DNA of 20,125 nt from Oppiella nova (GCA_905397405.1 CAJPVJ010000830.1:1-20125); one strand, 5' to 3'; counted from the stretch's first letter, positions 1-10,054 are shown. Notes: a model not told the origin generated them from the letters alone. A program made the numbers and translations.

Positions 1-493
1 CGGTTGACGGTGTGGGCGGGGGGTACGGGGGGTAGTGGTGGGTGAGGTGGTGGTGCTGGTGGTGAGCCTCTCGGCTCAGGGTATACGTAATTTGTGTGTC
101 TGTGTTGACGAGTCTCCGCCATAGCTGTGAGTGTATTGAGTGTTGTATTGAGTGAATACTGAGTGTTGAATGCATTTTCATGTATGCATTGAACGCTATA
201 TCCAGTGATTGACTGACTATTGAATGGAAATCATAATAACTATAAGTTTGTGAATATATTGTCAATAATTAGCATCATTAGTGAAGTGATAGTCGCGAGG
301 TTGTCATCGGTGGTAGTGTTGTGTCAGAGACTAACCCATGATCCGTGTCTGCGAGGAGGATGTGGTGTGTGGTGTGTGTTGGTCTCGGAGGTCGTGGTGT
401 CTGCGTTGGTGAGCCACTGGCGATGATAGGCATGACTGCGATGACGGTGTAGTGTCACTCGGGTTATGGTTGGATGTGTTGGGTCTGTCTTTA
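1..493 (+). promoter_or_regulatory. 5' leader / promoter-proximal region of the AUTS2/tay-like gene
   Basis: No long coding frame is supported here. The main frame has an in-frame TGA at 410-412 and no ATG between it and 494, so this stretch is read as 5' UTR and/or promoter. It is G/T-rich at the start, unlike the AT-rich introns. Several short upstream ORFs start with ATG: 170-208 (12 residues), 224-253 (9), 338-412 (24), 423-452 (9) and 466-576 (36). The last one overlaps the proposed main start in another frame. Such a series usually lowers main-frame translation, but that is inference. No clear TATA box or Inr was found, and an upstream non-coding exon outside the window is possible. Confidence 0.5.
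14..42 (+). promoter_or_regulatory. G-quadruplex-type G-run cluster
   Basis: Four or more runs of at least three G occur at 14-16, 18-23, 27-32 and 40-42, with spacers of 1, 3 and 7 bases. This meets the usual G3+N1-7 rule for a potential quadruplex on the + strand. It is the most G-rich stretch of the window and lies about 450 bases upstream of the proposed start codon. Folding or function is not shown. Confidence 0.45.
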
Positions 494-1579
494 ATGGAGA
501 CCCAATCGGATCCCAATGCAGATCACAACCGATCAGACCATCACAACAAGAAGAAGAAATACAAGAAATGCAATAATAGTCTCAATAATCACATCAGCGC
601 TGGCGGTAAGTGTCCGAAGAGTCACAAGTGCTGTGACGGACATCACAACAACGCTTCCAAAGACAGACATCAAAGCAAAAGCAAATCACAGACTCAGAAG
701 GAGAGGGACAGAGAGGGCGAGAGTAAGCCGAAGAAGAACTCGATTCACGCCAAGAACCACACGAATGTCACCAACGAATTGACCACAAAATGCAATAACA
801 AGAAAAACAAAGACATCTCCAGCTCGACGTCCAATCATAAGCTTATTAAAGGCAAAGACAATCATCACCTCAAGACCAATAAGGATGTGATAAACAATAA
901 TAAAAGTCTTAACGATCTGTTGGACAACAATAAGAGTCTTTCGAATCGGGAGACGAGTTTAGACACGTCTGCGAAGAACTCGTCTCTTGTGGTCAAAGAG
1001 TTTAAGTTCTTTAAAGAGAAGGCCAAACAAAAGAAGAGCATATCTGCGGCCACTCCTAAGTCATCGAAGTGTGGCAACGGTTCCAACGGTTCCAACGGTT
1101 CCAACACTAGCGGCACCGCTTCCTGCAAGCCGTCGCCCAAATGCAGCGATGGCTTGTCCACCAGTAGTGTCAGTGATAGTGCTAAACATAAATCAAAGAC
1201 AATCGGAACTAAGGTGTCGAAGCACTGGTGCGTCAGTGCCTCGACATCACCATCGAGTAGTGCTAATACTAGTTGTGATCTGAAGACAATTAAAGTAAAG
1301 ACTAGCGCTAAGACTGCAAAGTATAGCCACTCCAGTGATAGTCCTAAAAATGACTGTTCCAACAGTCAAAGACATTCGACACCAAATAAGACAATATCTC
1401 AGTCGCCGAAGTCTGCCAAAAGCAAGACATCCGTTGGCGAGACAAAGGATAACAAGTGCTCTAAAAGTGAAGGCAAACGGAAACCTAAAGTGAAAATCAT
1501 TAAAACCAATACATTGTATGACGAAGACATCATCGATGGCTTCGCGATACTTAGTTTCAAGAGCTTCGATGACATTGAG
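494..1579 (+). CDS. AUTS2: AUTS2/tay-like protein, coding exon 1 (residues 1-362)
   Basis: The frame is open from the first in-frame ATG (494) after an in-frame TGA at 410-412. It reaches a likely donor GAG|GTTTGT at 1579/1580, giving 362 codons ending in phase 0. The start context is weak at -3 (T) with G at +4. Residues 1-340 are low-complexity and rich in Lys, Ser, Asn and His: Lys runs near residues 28-34, an NGS repeat near 195-204, and many SK/KS steps that suggest nuclear localisation. Residues 343-355 read DEDIIDGFAILSF and continue KSFDDIE to 362. This is the conserved N-terminal motif of the AUTS2/FBRS/FBRSL1 family (vertebrate EEDIIDGFAMTSF). Vertebrate AUTS2 is nuclear and works with a variant PRC1 complex; Drosophila tay affects EGFR/ERK signalling and locomotion. 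Without splicing, the frame would add eight residues and stop at 1604-1606. Exon and family are likely; the exact start is less certain. Confidence 0.75.
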
Positions 1580-2546
1580 GTTTGTATCATCTCTTATGGT
1601 CTTTAACTTATGTATAGTGTAATCACTTTATATATTCATCACATTTATACCGCATTATTGTGTTCAGCATCAGAAGCAGTCATTCATTCATTTACAGTAT
1701 ATGTGTAATACATGAGTACTTTTTATAATGGCTTTTAATTATGTATTCATTTTCGTAGTCTTTTTCGTTCAAATACATTATTCTCAGACATATTCATCAC
1801 ACAAACTATATATATAGTGATCGAAAGAATACTTAATTTATTTATCTTTTTATAAAAATATTTATTTTTTCACTATTGATCGATAAGTGAGGCATGAAAT
1901 GCAGACAAATGGTTAGAAAATATGTTCTTATAGTGGATATGATTATAGATTAGCGCAGAGTATAGCTGTTTGTGTGGAGTTATCGTTAGTTAGCGTTTGG
2001 GTGGCTTAATGTCTGCCAATGGGTTGTATTGGTTAGTAAGTGAGTCAAACCGATTGCCAGAGCATTGCACTACTCATGCCATTGACATTTGATTTCGAGT
2101 AAAGTATTATAAACCCATTTCTTGAGCTCAACCCTGTCTACCACCATATGATAGGCATTTAAATAATGATAAAACAAATTATTCACTCAAACAATGCCTT
2201 ACAATATGTTTGTCACTTATCTCTCGTCATCTCTATAACCGGTAATTGAAAAACATAACAATTTTTCTTAACTTTTCATTTGTTCTCACACTTGAATAGT
2301 GAATGTATTTGAGGCTATTGTATGATATTGTATGGCATTGTATGGCAGAGTAGAGTGAGTGCAGAGTCGGCACAATCGGCACAACCATTGCAAAGGGCTG
2401 TCACTTCTCTTACAGCCATTTACTGGCAGTTAATTTGATTTGAGTTCATATTCGGAGTCCATTGACGGCTAATTGTTATTCATTTAGAGATGCAATAGAT
2501 TTGTAATTTCATATAATAAGAGACGATCTCTTGATTTGATTAATAG
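1580..2546 (+). other. Intron 1 of the AUTS2/tay-like gene
   Basis: AT-rich sequence without a sustained open frame lies between the donor GTTTGT at 1580 and the acceptor ...GATTTGATTAATAG at 2546. Both borders are in phase 0, so exons 1 and 2 join as ...DDIE|LTING. A second AG (2562-2563) would give an exon starting at 2564 that stays open only about 35 codons in the donor phase, so it is disfavoured. I see nothing else in the intron beyond short A/T runs. Confidence 0.6.
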
Positions 2547-3062
2547 CTGACAATTAATGGCAGAAGCCGTCAAACAAAGAAACAAAAGCAAAAGCAAACA
2601 AAAGACGACACATCCATCTCATCGAAGGTGTCGTCCACTTCGGTGTCATCGCAACTCAAATGTTATAATAAGTCAAATGATAGCAAAAGCTCTAAATTGA
2701 GTGCAAATAAACATTCAAAGAGTGGATTGAAACACATTAAGAGTAAAGTGGAGGACAAGAGTTGTGTGAAAAGTAGTGTCGAGTCGTCGCCGGAGTCCAA
2801 CTCCAGTGCCAACTCTCACACGAACTCCAAACTTACAAAATGCTCGAAAAAAGTGAAACAAAATGAAAATAATGGCAATAATAATATAAATAATAACAAT
2901 AAGACTCATAATAATAAAGTCGACAATAAAGATCAACAAAAGTCAAACAATAATAGAGTGAATTCCTCCAAAAGCCAGTCATTGGAGTCGTTGTCAACGA
3001 TTTTAACAGTTAATAAAAAGACATCAATCAAAGCACACAAACCACAACCAACTAATCATAAA
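2547..3062 (+). CDS. AUTS2: AUTS2/tay-like protein, coding exon 2 (residues 363-534)
   Basis: From the acceptor at 2545-2546 the frame is open for 172 codons up to a near-perfect donor, AAA|GTAAGT, at 3062/3063. Both ends are phase 0. It begins LTINGRSRQTKK, which resembles the LTNG...KK stretch that follows the DIIDGFA region in vertebrate AUTS2; the resemblance is short. The rest is disordered and rich in Ser, Lys and Asn, with a poly-Asn block around residues 470-485 (NNNINNNNKTHNNK) and Ser-rich SLESLSTILTVNKK near 515-528. Composition and codon use match exon 1. If the donor were ignored, the frame would run to a stop at 3144-3146, but GTAAGT makes splicing much more likely. Continuation into exon 3 keeps phase 0. 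Confidence 0.7.
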
Positions 3063-3132
3063 GTAAGTCATTTACTTAACTCACGGCACTTGTCTTACCA
3101 CTCATTGCCAGCCCTTCCTTACTATTCCTTAC

Positions 3133-6100
3133 CATTGATTCACTAAAACAATGTTTCCTTAAAATTATCCGCCCTTTCGCTGCATCTCTACTGTGAGAAT
3201 GCACTCAAAATATAACAGTAATATAATCATAAGAAAGCATTTGTTTGCTTTTAAATACGCTATTAACTGGAAAGTAACTTTCAATGCATCAACTTATGTA
3301 ATCATGTTTTCTAATAAATATCACAACAAATAAGCACTGAATTGAATGGCAGTTTGTTATCGGCTCACAATTACATGCATTAAACTTTGCATTCAATTGA
3401 TTTACAGTGCAGAGTGAATGAATGGAAATACTTTATATGATAGGCTTTGTTGATAAATGGGTTTAAAGAATTAATCTCTTTTTTGTCTCTAATTCCTGTA
3501 ATTATCTGTTATTAATTCGTAATACACTTGATTTGTCACATATGTCTCAACGTAGCAATCATGTTGATATAGGAAAAGTGCTACACTATAATAAATGTAA
3601 AATCAAATAAATTGTTATATATTTTGAGAGATTTGGTCAAATGTTTGCGAAAATATTAGTGCAGAATAGGGACTCAAAACATAGTGTGAGCCGTGAATCG
3701 TAAGCGCCGTTTGTAATCAATTTATCGATTTGAGCGCAGCGTTAGTCTAAATGTACGAAATGTTTGCCACAAATACACAAGAATTGTGAGTTTGGCTGCA
3801 GAGTAGTACTGGGCCTCGCATTTGCAGCCAAAGTAATATCTTTATAACTATCATATATTATGATAGACTCACTAATCATAAAACATTTGTTATGACTCTT
3901 CGCTCAATTAGCGCTCAAATGTTTCCACTATTTAATTGATTCCAACTTTTTATGTGTTATTATTATTACACAACAGATTCTCCCGAAAAACACTGATTCC
4001 CTAATTATTGTCACATTACTTGCCAACCAATAAATTGATGCCATTTATTTGTAAACAATTAGTTTAAGTAATATTTTATTTGCCACGATATTTATTAATT
4101 GTTCAAAAGAGCTGTGCTTTGAATGTCATTTTCAATCAAATGACAGCAATCCCTGTCCCCATCAGTGTGTTTCTCCATTGGCTATATGACTGTCCGCGTA
4201 GTTAATTAATAACCGCGTTGTACAACACACTTATCCCATAATAATTAGCTGTTAATTACTGTTATGTGATATTTAATTGAATTAATTTTGAGTCTGAAAC
4301 GTGCGAATCTATCAAAAACAAATGTGAACATTGAAATATAGCCACACATTAAGTTTTGAGAAAATTCATTTTTTAATTTTTATGTGATTTACTCGGATTC
4401 AGGATTTATTACATTTCACTCGTGTGTTGAGATTTAGGAATAAATTTGGGAAAAATATGTTTATATTGTAAGTCTATAAATAGCGGAAATGACTTTAAAA
4501 GGATCGCTTAGTTTTATTAGTTTAAACATTTGAGTTGTTTTTATTGAGGTTTTTTTTTTCATTGAGACCTCATATTAGACTCGGCGTTATTATGTAATGT
4601 AATGTTGAGTCGCTTTTTATTTTGTGTCATAAACACAATCCGACAAACGTTTAAAGCGTTTTAATTTTAATTTATTTAGAAATCCATTTAAAAGTAATTA
4701 TTTGCATATTTTTAAACTTTTTTATTGTAAAGACCAACAAAAGACGTTTTATTACGGTTTGTGACATTAAAACAAATATTGTCGTTATTAGCAGTGCCCA
4801 CCATTTTCCTATTTATTTGGTTTAGTCTTTTAAAATATTTACTTTAAATTGTGGAGATTTGTTTTACAACAAGCAATTGGTAATACTACCATAGCTGCCC
4901 TCATATCAACTTACAAAGTTACTTAACTATAAATACACTCATGGATACAATAAAATATTCATTGATTGTTGAGTTGTGAATCTCTATTATCATTTCATTT
5001 AACAATAGTTTTGTTGTATGTTTGTAAAAGTTCCATTGTCAAATACTATCAGGATGAAATTTTATGAGAACACAGAAATAGCACAAATACTTTATATAGT
5101 TTTTTTGATCGAAATTATAAGCTTTTATTTCTATTGATCCAATAGACTGACAAATTTCATTGACCATTTGTAACTGTTAACTTAACAGTGTTAAGTGTTT
5201 ATAGGATTTATTAGTGATATAGCTTATAATTAACCTTAACATTTATTATTAGTTTTTAGCGATGAAACTATTAATATTAATTTATGCTATGTTATGCAGT
5301 ATTGAATTACTGTAATTTATGATACTTTTGTTATTTTATTTCACATTAATATTTATTTATGTTTGTTATGATTATTTAAATGAGTACATGAATGTCGGAA
5401 TTTAGCATATGATTTTGAAATATAATATTGTAAATGAGTCTATGTTGAAAATATGTGTTAAATTTTTAGACAAATTATGAGATAATAAATTAGAAAATCA
5501 TTAAAATTAAATAACGTTAATAATCGTTTTCATTTACTTCATTAGTATTAGTATAAAAACAATTTAAAAATTCAATTTAACGAATGATTTTATTTTTATC
5601 TTATTTCTATAATAATAATTACTTAAATTATACCCTAAATCCAAATGTTTTATGCCTTTTTATTTAAACACTTACAAATCTCTATATTTCTGTAACAGTG
5701 TATGATTATTTTAATTCAATGAGTATGAAAATAATCTAATTATTATAATCTTTATATAATGGACTGGAAATTATTTTCAAAAAGTCTTTTGTCTGTTTTG
5801 TTTTGTCGCCTAAATATTAATTTATTGTTATAATAAACAAAACAATAGCATTTATACAATATTAAATACAATAATTGTTATTTTTTATCTTACATTAAAG
5901 CAAAATACATGTTAATTAGTGTTAATTGTTTTAATGCAATAATGAGATGTTTAGTATTAATTTTTGATGCATTAGTACCGTATTATACAGTGGAAACTGG
6001 ATGTTTTTCGTACAAAACCAGTATTACGTTTATCTGTGCATAAAAAACGGGAAGTTTTTCAATACTCTATTCATAGTTAAGTTACGCAAAGCGCTGAACA

Positions 6101-6690
6101 AAATATCAATAAAAGAGAGAATTTTAAAATTGAAAAATCGATATCCCTTTTGAGAAAAAATTGTTTGCGCTCTCATTGCCTCACAAATGGTTTTTATGAT
6201 TCTTGTATGAAAAAATGGTAACTTTTGAATTTATTTAAATTTTAATTCATGTTTAAAAATCATTTATGAGTCTCATGTCATTCGCATAAAGAATCTCATG
6301 TCTTGATTATCGTAATATGTGATTAAATTTATTCAAAATATTACAATGGAGATTAGTTGGGATTATTATACACTGTTTATATAAATTTGTTTGCAATTGA
6401 ATTACACGTCAGAATTAGACAAATATATTAGACTTGAGATAATAGACACCATTCCTTTATTTCCTTTTTACAAACAATTTGTTTTGTTTTATGTTATATT
6501 GTGTTTCAAAGCATCGAAAAATATATTATTTAATAAGCAATAAATTGTTGTAAGTTTGTTGTGTCTCTCGAAAGTGTATAAATTGTTTGTTTAAAAGTAT
6601 AAGTTGTTTGGAAATAGATTTGAATTGTGGATGTGTTTTAAGTTGTAATACAATTGGATTGAATGGTGTTTTATTGTGTTATATGGAGTT
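3133..6690. other. AT-rich intronic stretch with no gene recognised
   Basis: Both strands are full of stops, and no frame reaches a useful length. The only structure I noted is a perfect 10-bp inverted repeat at 3791-3832, in a slightly GC-richer patch around 3660-3840. No transposon ends, tRNA or long repeats are visible. Confidence 0.6.
3791..3832. repeat. Perfect 10-bp inverted repeat with 22-nt loop
   Basis: TTTGGCTGCA (3791-3800) is followed 22 bases later by its exact reverse complement TGCAGCCAAA (3823-3832). The arms contain TTGGC/GCCAA half sites of the NF-I type. The hairpin is too short for a usual pre-miRNA. It may be a protein-binding site or chance. Confidence 0.5.
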
Positions 6691-6797
6691 TCTATGACAA
6701 CTAAGGGCGCACTTCTGCATCACTTTTCTCCATATTATCAAAAGAAAAGACAGAAAAGAGAGTTAGAGTTGGGCTCCAAATGGAGCGCAAGTGATGG

Positions 6798-6869
6798 ATG
6801 AGGAGACGAGGAGATGAGGAGCGGACGGAAAACGAAATTATTGATGGTTTTGCTTATAAATACTTTTAG
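6798..6869 (+). other. Short ORF repeating the IIDGFA family motif
   Basis: An ATG at 6798 opens a 23-codon frame ending in TAG at 6867-6869. It starts MRRRGDEERT and continues ENEIIDGFAYKYF. The core EIIDGFA repeats the motif of exon 1 (DIIDGFA at residues 345-351). Over the six codons IIDGFA the two DNA copies differ only at third positions. The basic/acidic lead-in also recalls the RRKRRES...EEDIIDGFA arrangement of vertebrate AUTS2. No donor is visible before the stop, so it is not obviously an alternative exon. It could be a micro-protein, a relic of an exon duplication, or chance. Confidence 0.3.
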
Positions 6870-6881
6870 GTCTACTGAGTA

Positions 6882-7103
6882 CTAGTGCTCTGCCATTACA
6901 TAGCATTCTTGTGCCGCACTATTCACTGAATAAGCACTACTCATAACCTCGTAATTCGTGCCCAAACTCGAGGCACGGCTTCTCAAAGAGGACTCACTTC
7001 TGGAGCGCATATGATATGACATAAAAAATAGTAGAGAATAGAGTTTTTCAGTCAATGAGCGGCTCATTGACAAATCGATGTCACCAGTAGTCGGAGCCCT
7101 GTC
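6882..7103 (-). other. Minus-strand open frame in a GC-richer island, possible terminal exon
   Basis: On the minus strand an open frame runs from a possible acceptor ...GGGTAG (7104-7106 on +) to a TAG at 6882-6884, 73 codons in all. It starts DRAPTTGDIDLSMSRSLTEK and has an Arg/Ser-rich middle (RSRSESSLRSRASSL). I do not recognise the protein. Plus-strand frames in the same island (for example 7052-7134, behind the acceptor GTTTTTCAG) are also open for a while, so base composition may explain all of them. It could be the last exon of a nested antisense gene. Confidence 0.15.
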
Positions 7104-7195
7104 CTACCCTGAGCTGTACTCCACTGAACGACTGGTTTGTCTTTTGTTTCATAATCACTACAATTCATGCAATCAATCGATGACTCGATGACTCC

Positions 7196-7213
7196 CCGCA
7201 GGAATTCCTGCGG
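7196..7213. repeat. 18-bp perfect palindrome
   Basis: CCGCAGGAATTCCTGCGG is self-complementary over all 18 bases and GC-rich in an AT-rich surrounding. It contains GGAATTCC, the core of a symmetric factor-binding site. It lies at the edge of the 6700-7215 island. A binding site for a dimeric regulator is the simplest reading. Confidence 0.55.
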
Positions 7214-7219
7214 TAAAAC

Positions 7220-7439
7220 AACTGTCAATTGTATCGCAATACTAATGCATAAATGACTTGATTATCGTCTCTCACTCTCACAACAACTCCTAATCAATGC
7301 ATGATTTTTATTTATTTATATACTATTCATTTGTTTTTCATATACATATTTTATAGCTCCATAACTGAAAACGTATAAGTTTGTTGTTCATTTTATTAAT
7401 ACATTTATCCAGTGCTGAAATTGTTTATAAATTTTAAAC

Positions 7440-7479
<40 letters not shown>

Positions 7480-8570
7480 ATGTAATAGTGAATTAATGAG
7501 GGAATCGCATGTTTGGGATGCATTTAGTTTGGGATATATTTTTGTTACAGTATTGCCTGACATGCGATGCAAACAATGGCTTTTCTGTAATTTCTATATC
7601 TATTCTGTTTATGATTTTATTTTTAATTTACTCTTACTTTACACTAATATTAATACACTATATAATAAAGATTATTAATTGATTAATAACTGTCACGAAA
7701 AGTTGTTATGCGATTAGTTGTGATTCTATTAAATAATAATATATTCATATTTATATTATTTAAATGATATACACTTTAAAGAATGATATAATGACTTATT
7801 AACATATTAGAAAACATTAATTATTGCATTTACTAAAAGCTATTAATGTCATAATTATCTAATACTTTAATCAGATAAGCTATATCAATATTTATTATTT
7901 CTAATTAATATTAGAATATTTGTATACCAAATTTCCATATTAAATCCCTGATATATTACTTGCATAATTAAGTAGATCTTTAGTAATTTAGTAAATTATT
8001 TTTATAATAAGTTTCAAACAGTAATTCATTTGAAATTAATGTTTTAAAAATATGCAGATAAATATTTAATTTTAACGCACTTAGCGTTTAACAGTAATTA
8101 ATAATAAATTATTAAAATCTGATAAATGAATGCAATATATTCATAATGAATATTATTGTTTTGTTGTTAAAATATTTATGTATTGTGTTGAATAAATTAA
8201 CAGTTAATGAATTATATAAACAATTCTATAAATATCAGTGAATTTCAAAACATTAATTATCTGTTTGAGCAATGTGCAAATAAATAAAATATTTGTGGCT
8301 TTGAAAACATATTTGTTTGTTCGCTAATAAATTCTTGTCAATCAATCAAATGTGAGTTAATCTTAATATATTCTGTCTGTTAGTAATAATACAGTTGAGA
8401 CCATTATATTTGGACCACAATATCGACATTACTGTAGCGTATAGTTAGATATCATATAAAGTGAATGTTTATTTATAGGAATAACATTTGACATGCGTTT
8501 GCAATGCTTTATAATTTGATTTTTAAACCAAAAAATCAAAGAATCAATGATTTTATTCGTATTATATTCT
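7220..8570. other. AT-rich intronic stretch with a (GA)n tract, otherwise empty
   Basis: Apart from the (GA)n repeat at 7442-7476 I see no gene, RNA or mobile element. The open frame running through the repeat at 7412-7678 is driven by the repeat and lacks an ATG start. Confidence 0.55.
7442..7476. repeat. (GA)n microsatellite
   Basis: An uninterrupted AG dinucleotide tract of about 35 bases. GA tracts can bind GAGA-factor-type proteins in arthropods, but here it is isolated in AT-rich sequence. Confidence 0.95.
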
Positions 8571-8594
8571 ACACCATCGCTGAGGGGAGAGGGA

Positions 8595-8597
<3 letters not shown>

Positions 8598-8627
<30 letters not shown>
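8598..8627. repeat. (GA)n microsatellite next to a promoter-like element
   Basis: A GA tract of roughly 30 bases, preceded by GGGGAGAGGGAGA. It ends about 45 bases before a TATA box, a spacing typical of GAGA elements in arthropod promoters. Confidence 0.9.
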
Positions 8628-8631
<4 letters not shown>

Positions 8632-8704
8632 CACGTGACCTGACTATTGATTACAAACGCAATCCCTGACTATAAAATACAATTTCTGTTTGGGAAGTCA
8701 TTCA
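8632..8704 (+). promoter_or_regulatory. Core promoter candidate: E-box, TATA box and Inr
   Basis: CACGTG (8633-8638, in GGCACGTGACC) is a canonical E-box. TATAAAA follows at 8671-8677. TCATTC at 8698-8703 matches the arthropod initiator TCAKTY, with its A (8700) 29 bases after the first T of TATA, which is the classical distance. A (GA)n tract lies just upstream. The next ATG is at 8748. This could drive a nested gene or an alternative first exon of the host gene. Confidence 0.45.
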
Positions 8705-8747
8705 CAGAGTAGTGCACAACACATATAACCCTAAGTCAAGGCTAGAG

Positions 8748-9175
8748 ATGGATTCCAACAAAGCCCTGACATCCAAACACGTCGCCCCTCCCACACTACC
8801 ACCCCATCTAAGTCCCCCTAAACCAGGTGTTTACGGCTTGACAAGAAAATGCTAGGTATTAGCATTTGGCGATCATATCAGGAGGGAAGTGCCCCCTAAA
8901 GAGCCCTCCACTGGCGTGGATGCGGTGATCCTGACCATCGTTGCAGTGAGTGTTGTGTAGTCCAGACTCCACTCCACTAACGCACTAATACTTACATACA
9001 GTGCTATACTATCTGTCGTTTTGTGTCACTTTTGTTATTCTGTTGGCATACAAGGCATACAACAATTGCAGTACTTTTTTACTTTTCCTTTCTATTTACT
9101 CGTCGCTTACTCTCTGCGACCGCAGTCAACAATACAGAGCCTTATATTGAAATATATTTCCAACTTATAAATTAG
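8748..9175 (+). CDS. Candidate nested small gene, proline-rich with a membrane segment, interrupted by TAG
   Basis: ATG at 8748, 48 bases after the predicted start site, opens a Pro-rich frame (MDSNKALTSKHVAPPTLPPH...). It stops at TAG 8853-8855 after 35 codons. The same frame then continues open as LAFGDHIRREVPPKEPSTG and VDAVILTIVA to a donor GTGAGT at 8946. Removing a 36-nt GT..AG segment (8827-8862) would delete the TAG and keep frame. A second 56-nt intron (8946-9001, with CTAAC and TTACATACAG) would add a 57-codon exon 9002-9175 starting CYTICRFVSLLLFCW. The joined hydrophobic stretch would make one transmembrane helix after a Pro-rich N-terminus. I do not recognise the protein. A 36-nt intron is unusually short, so a broken gene or chance frame is possible. 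The 66-codon segment to 8945 is phase 0 and could also serve as an alternative first exon of the host gene. Confidence 0.25.
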
Positions 9176-9770
9176 CAAAAAGGGAATTGAAAAGTGTTTT
9201 ATGAGTTAAATATGACATGAATTCAATTATCAAAACTAAATCCGATTAAATTGAAAGAGATTATTGTAATATTGAATTTGAAATGTTAATGCTTTCATAT
9301 AATGTGAGCGTTTAGAACAAAGTTTATAACTACTAATCTATACACAGTATATACAGTATTATACAGCAAATATGTGAATGGATATAAAAAACACACGATA
9401 TGGTGTTTGTGTGTGAAATTCATGTGTGTTTTAATTGTCTGACTGAGAAAAGGTTTACTAAATAATTAAAGCATCAATTAGTGGCTTAATGTGTATGAGT
9501 GGTATCTATTGGTTATAGAGTTTGTGATATTAATTTTGTTTAATTATAGTTCATTCAACTGAAATGCAAATATTGTCAACAAGTGCACTATAATTGCATA
9601 ACGTATTAGCTCGCCGTGTATTGCATGGAGTGAGCGGTTGGATGTTTAAAGTGTTTATTCAAACACTGATATATAGTGTGTATAAATATAAAGTGGATTT
9701 AGAAAGTATTAGATTTCATTGTCATTATTTCATATGTTGATGGACTCGATAATATAGAGCCGTAGCGAAC
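9176..9770. other. AT-rich intronic stretch, nothing recognised
   Basis: No open frame, repeat or structured element stands out between the candidate nested gene and the GC-richer block starting near 9770. Confidence 0.55.
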
Positions 9771-9782
9771 GCATGAGCACTG

Positions 9783-9943
9783 GTGGGTGATAGTGGTGTA
9801 TGTGCCGTACAGGCTCTGGTATTTGGTATGGTATGCGTGCGTATGGATGTATGGATTGCTTGTAATGGCGCGTATGGAGTCTGGTGTGTATGGTCTCTAG
9901 GCGGGTCTGTACGTACCACTGACACCACTGCCATCACTGCCAC
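9783..9943. repeat. Imperfect inverted repeat in a GT-rich then CA-rich block
   Basis: The left arm 9783-9812 (GTGGGTGAT, AGTGGTGT, GTACAG) matches the reverse complement of the right arm 9907-9943 (CTGTACGTACCACTGACACC followed by ACTGCCATCACTGCCAC), with mismatches and small bulges. The gap is about 94 bases. The strand bias flips from G/T-rich to C/A-rich between the arms. An RNA crossing it could fold into a long imperfect hairpin. Small open frames on both strands here lack ATG-based support and are left out. Confidence 0.4.
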
Positions 9944-10054
9944 CGCCGCCACAGACAACACTCACTCAGTCTGATCGCTGACACAGTATGAACACAACCA
10001 TCACTCAATACATGATCACTCAGTCGCTGCTCTCGCGCTTCATCTCTCAATCCT

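Noticed and set aside
606-611. GTAAGT donor-like site inside exon 1
   Set aside because: The main frame stays open across it for over 300 codons and contains the family motif afterwards; use of this donor would give phase 1, which does not fit exon 2.
516-782. Plus-strand Arg/Thr-rich frame overlapping exon 1
   Set aside because: Shadow of the main frame, created by the same A-rich codons; the main frame carries the recognisable family motif and matching splice phase.
865-1362. 165-codon minus-strand frame opposite exon 1, rich in Leu and Val
   Set aside because: It is the antisense of the Lys/Ser/Asn-rich exon 1; its hydrophobic composition follows from the complementary codons and it has no family resemblance.
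7412-7678. Frame containing an Arg/Glu run
   Set aside because: Driven by the (GA)n tract; no ATG start, AT-composition protein.
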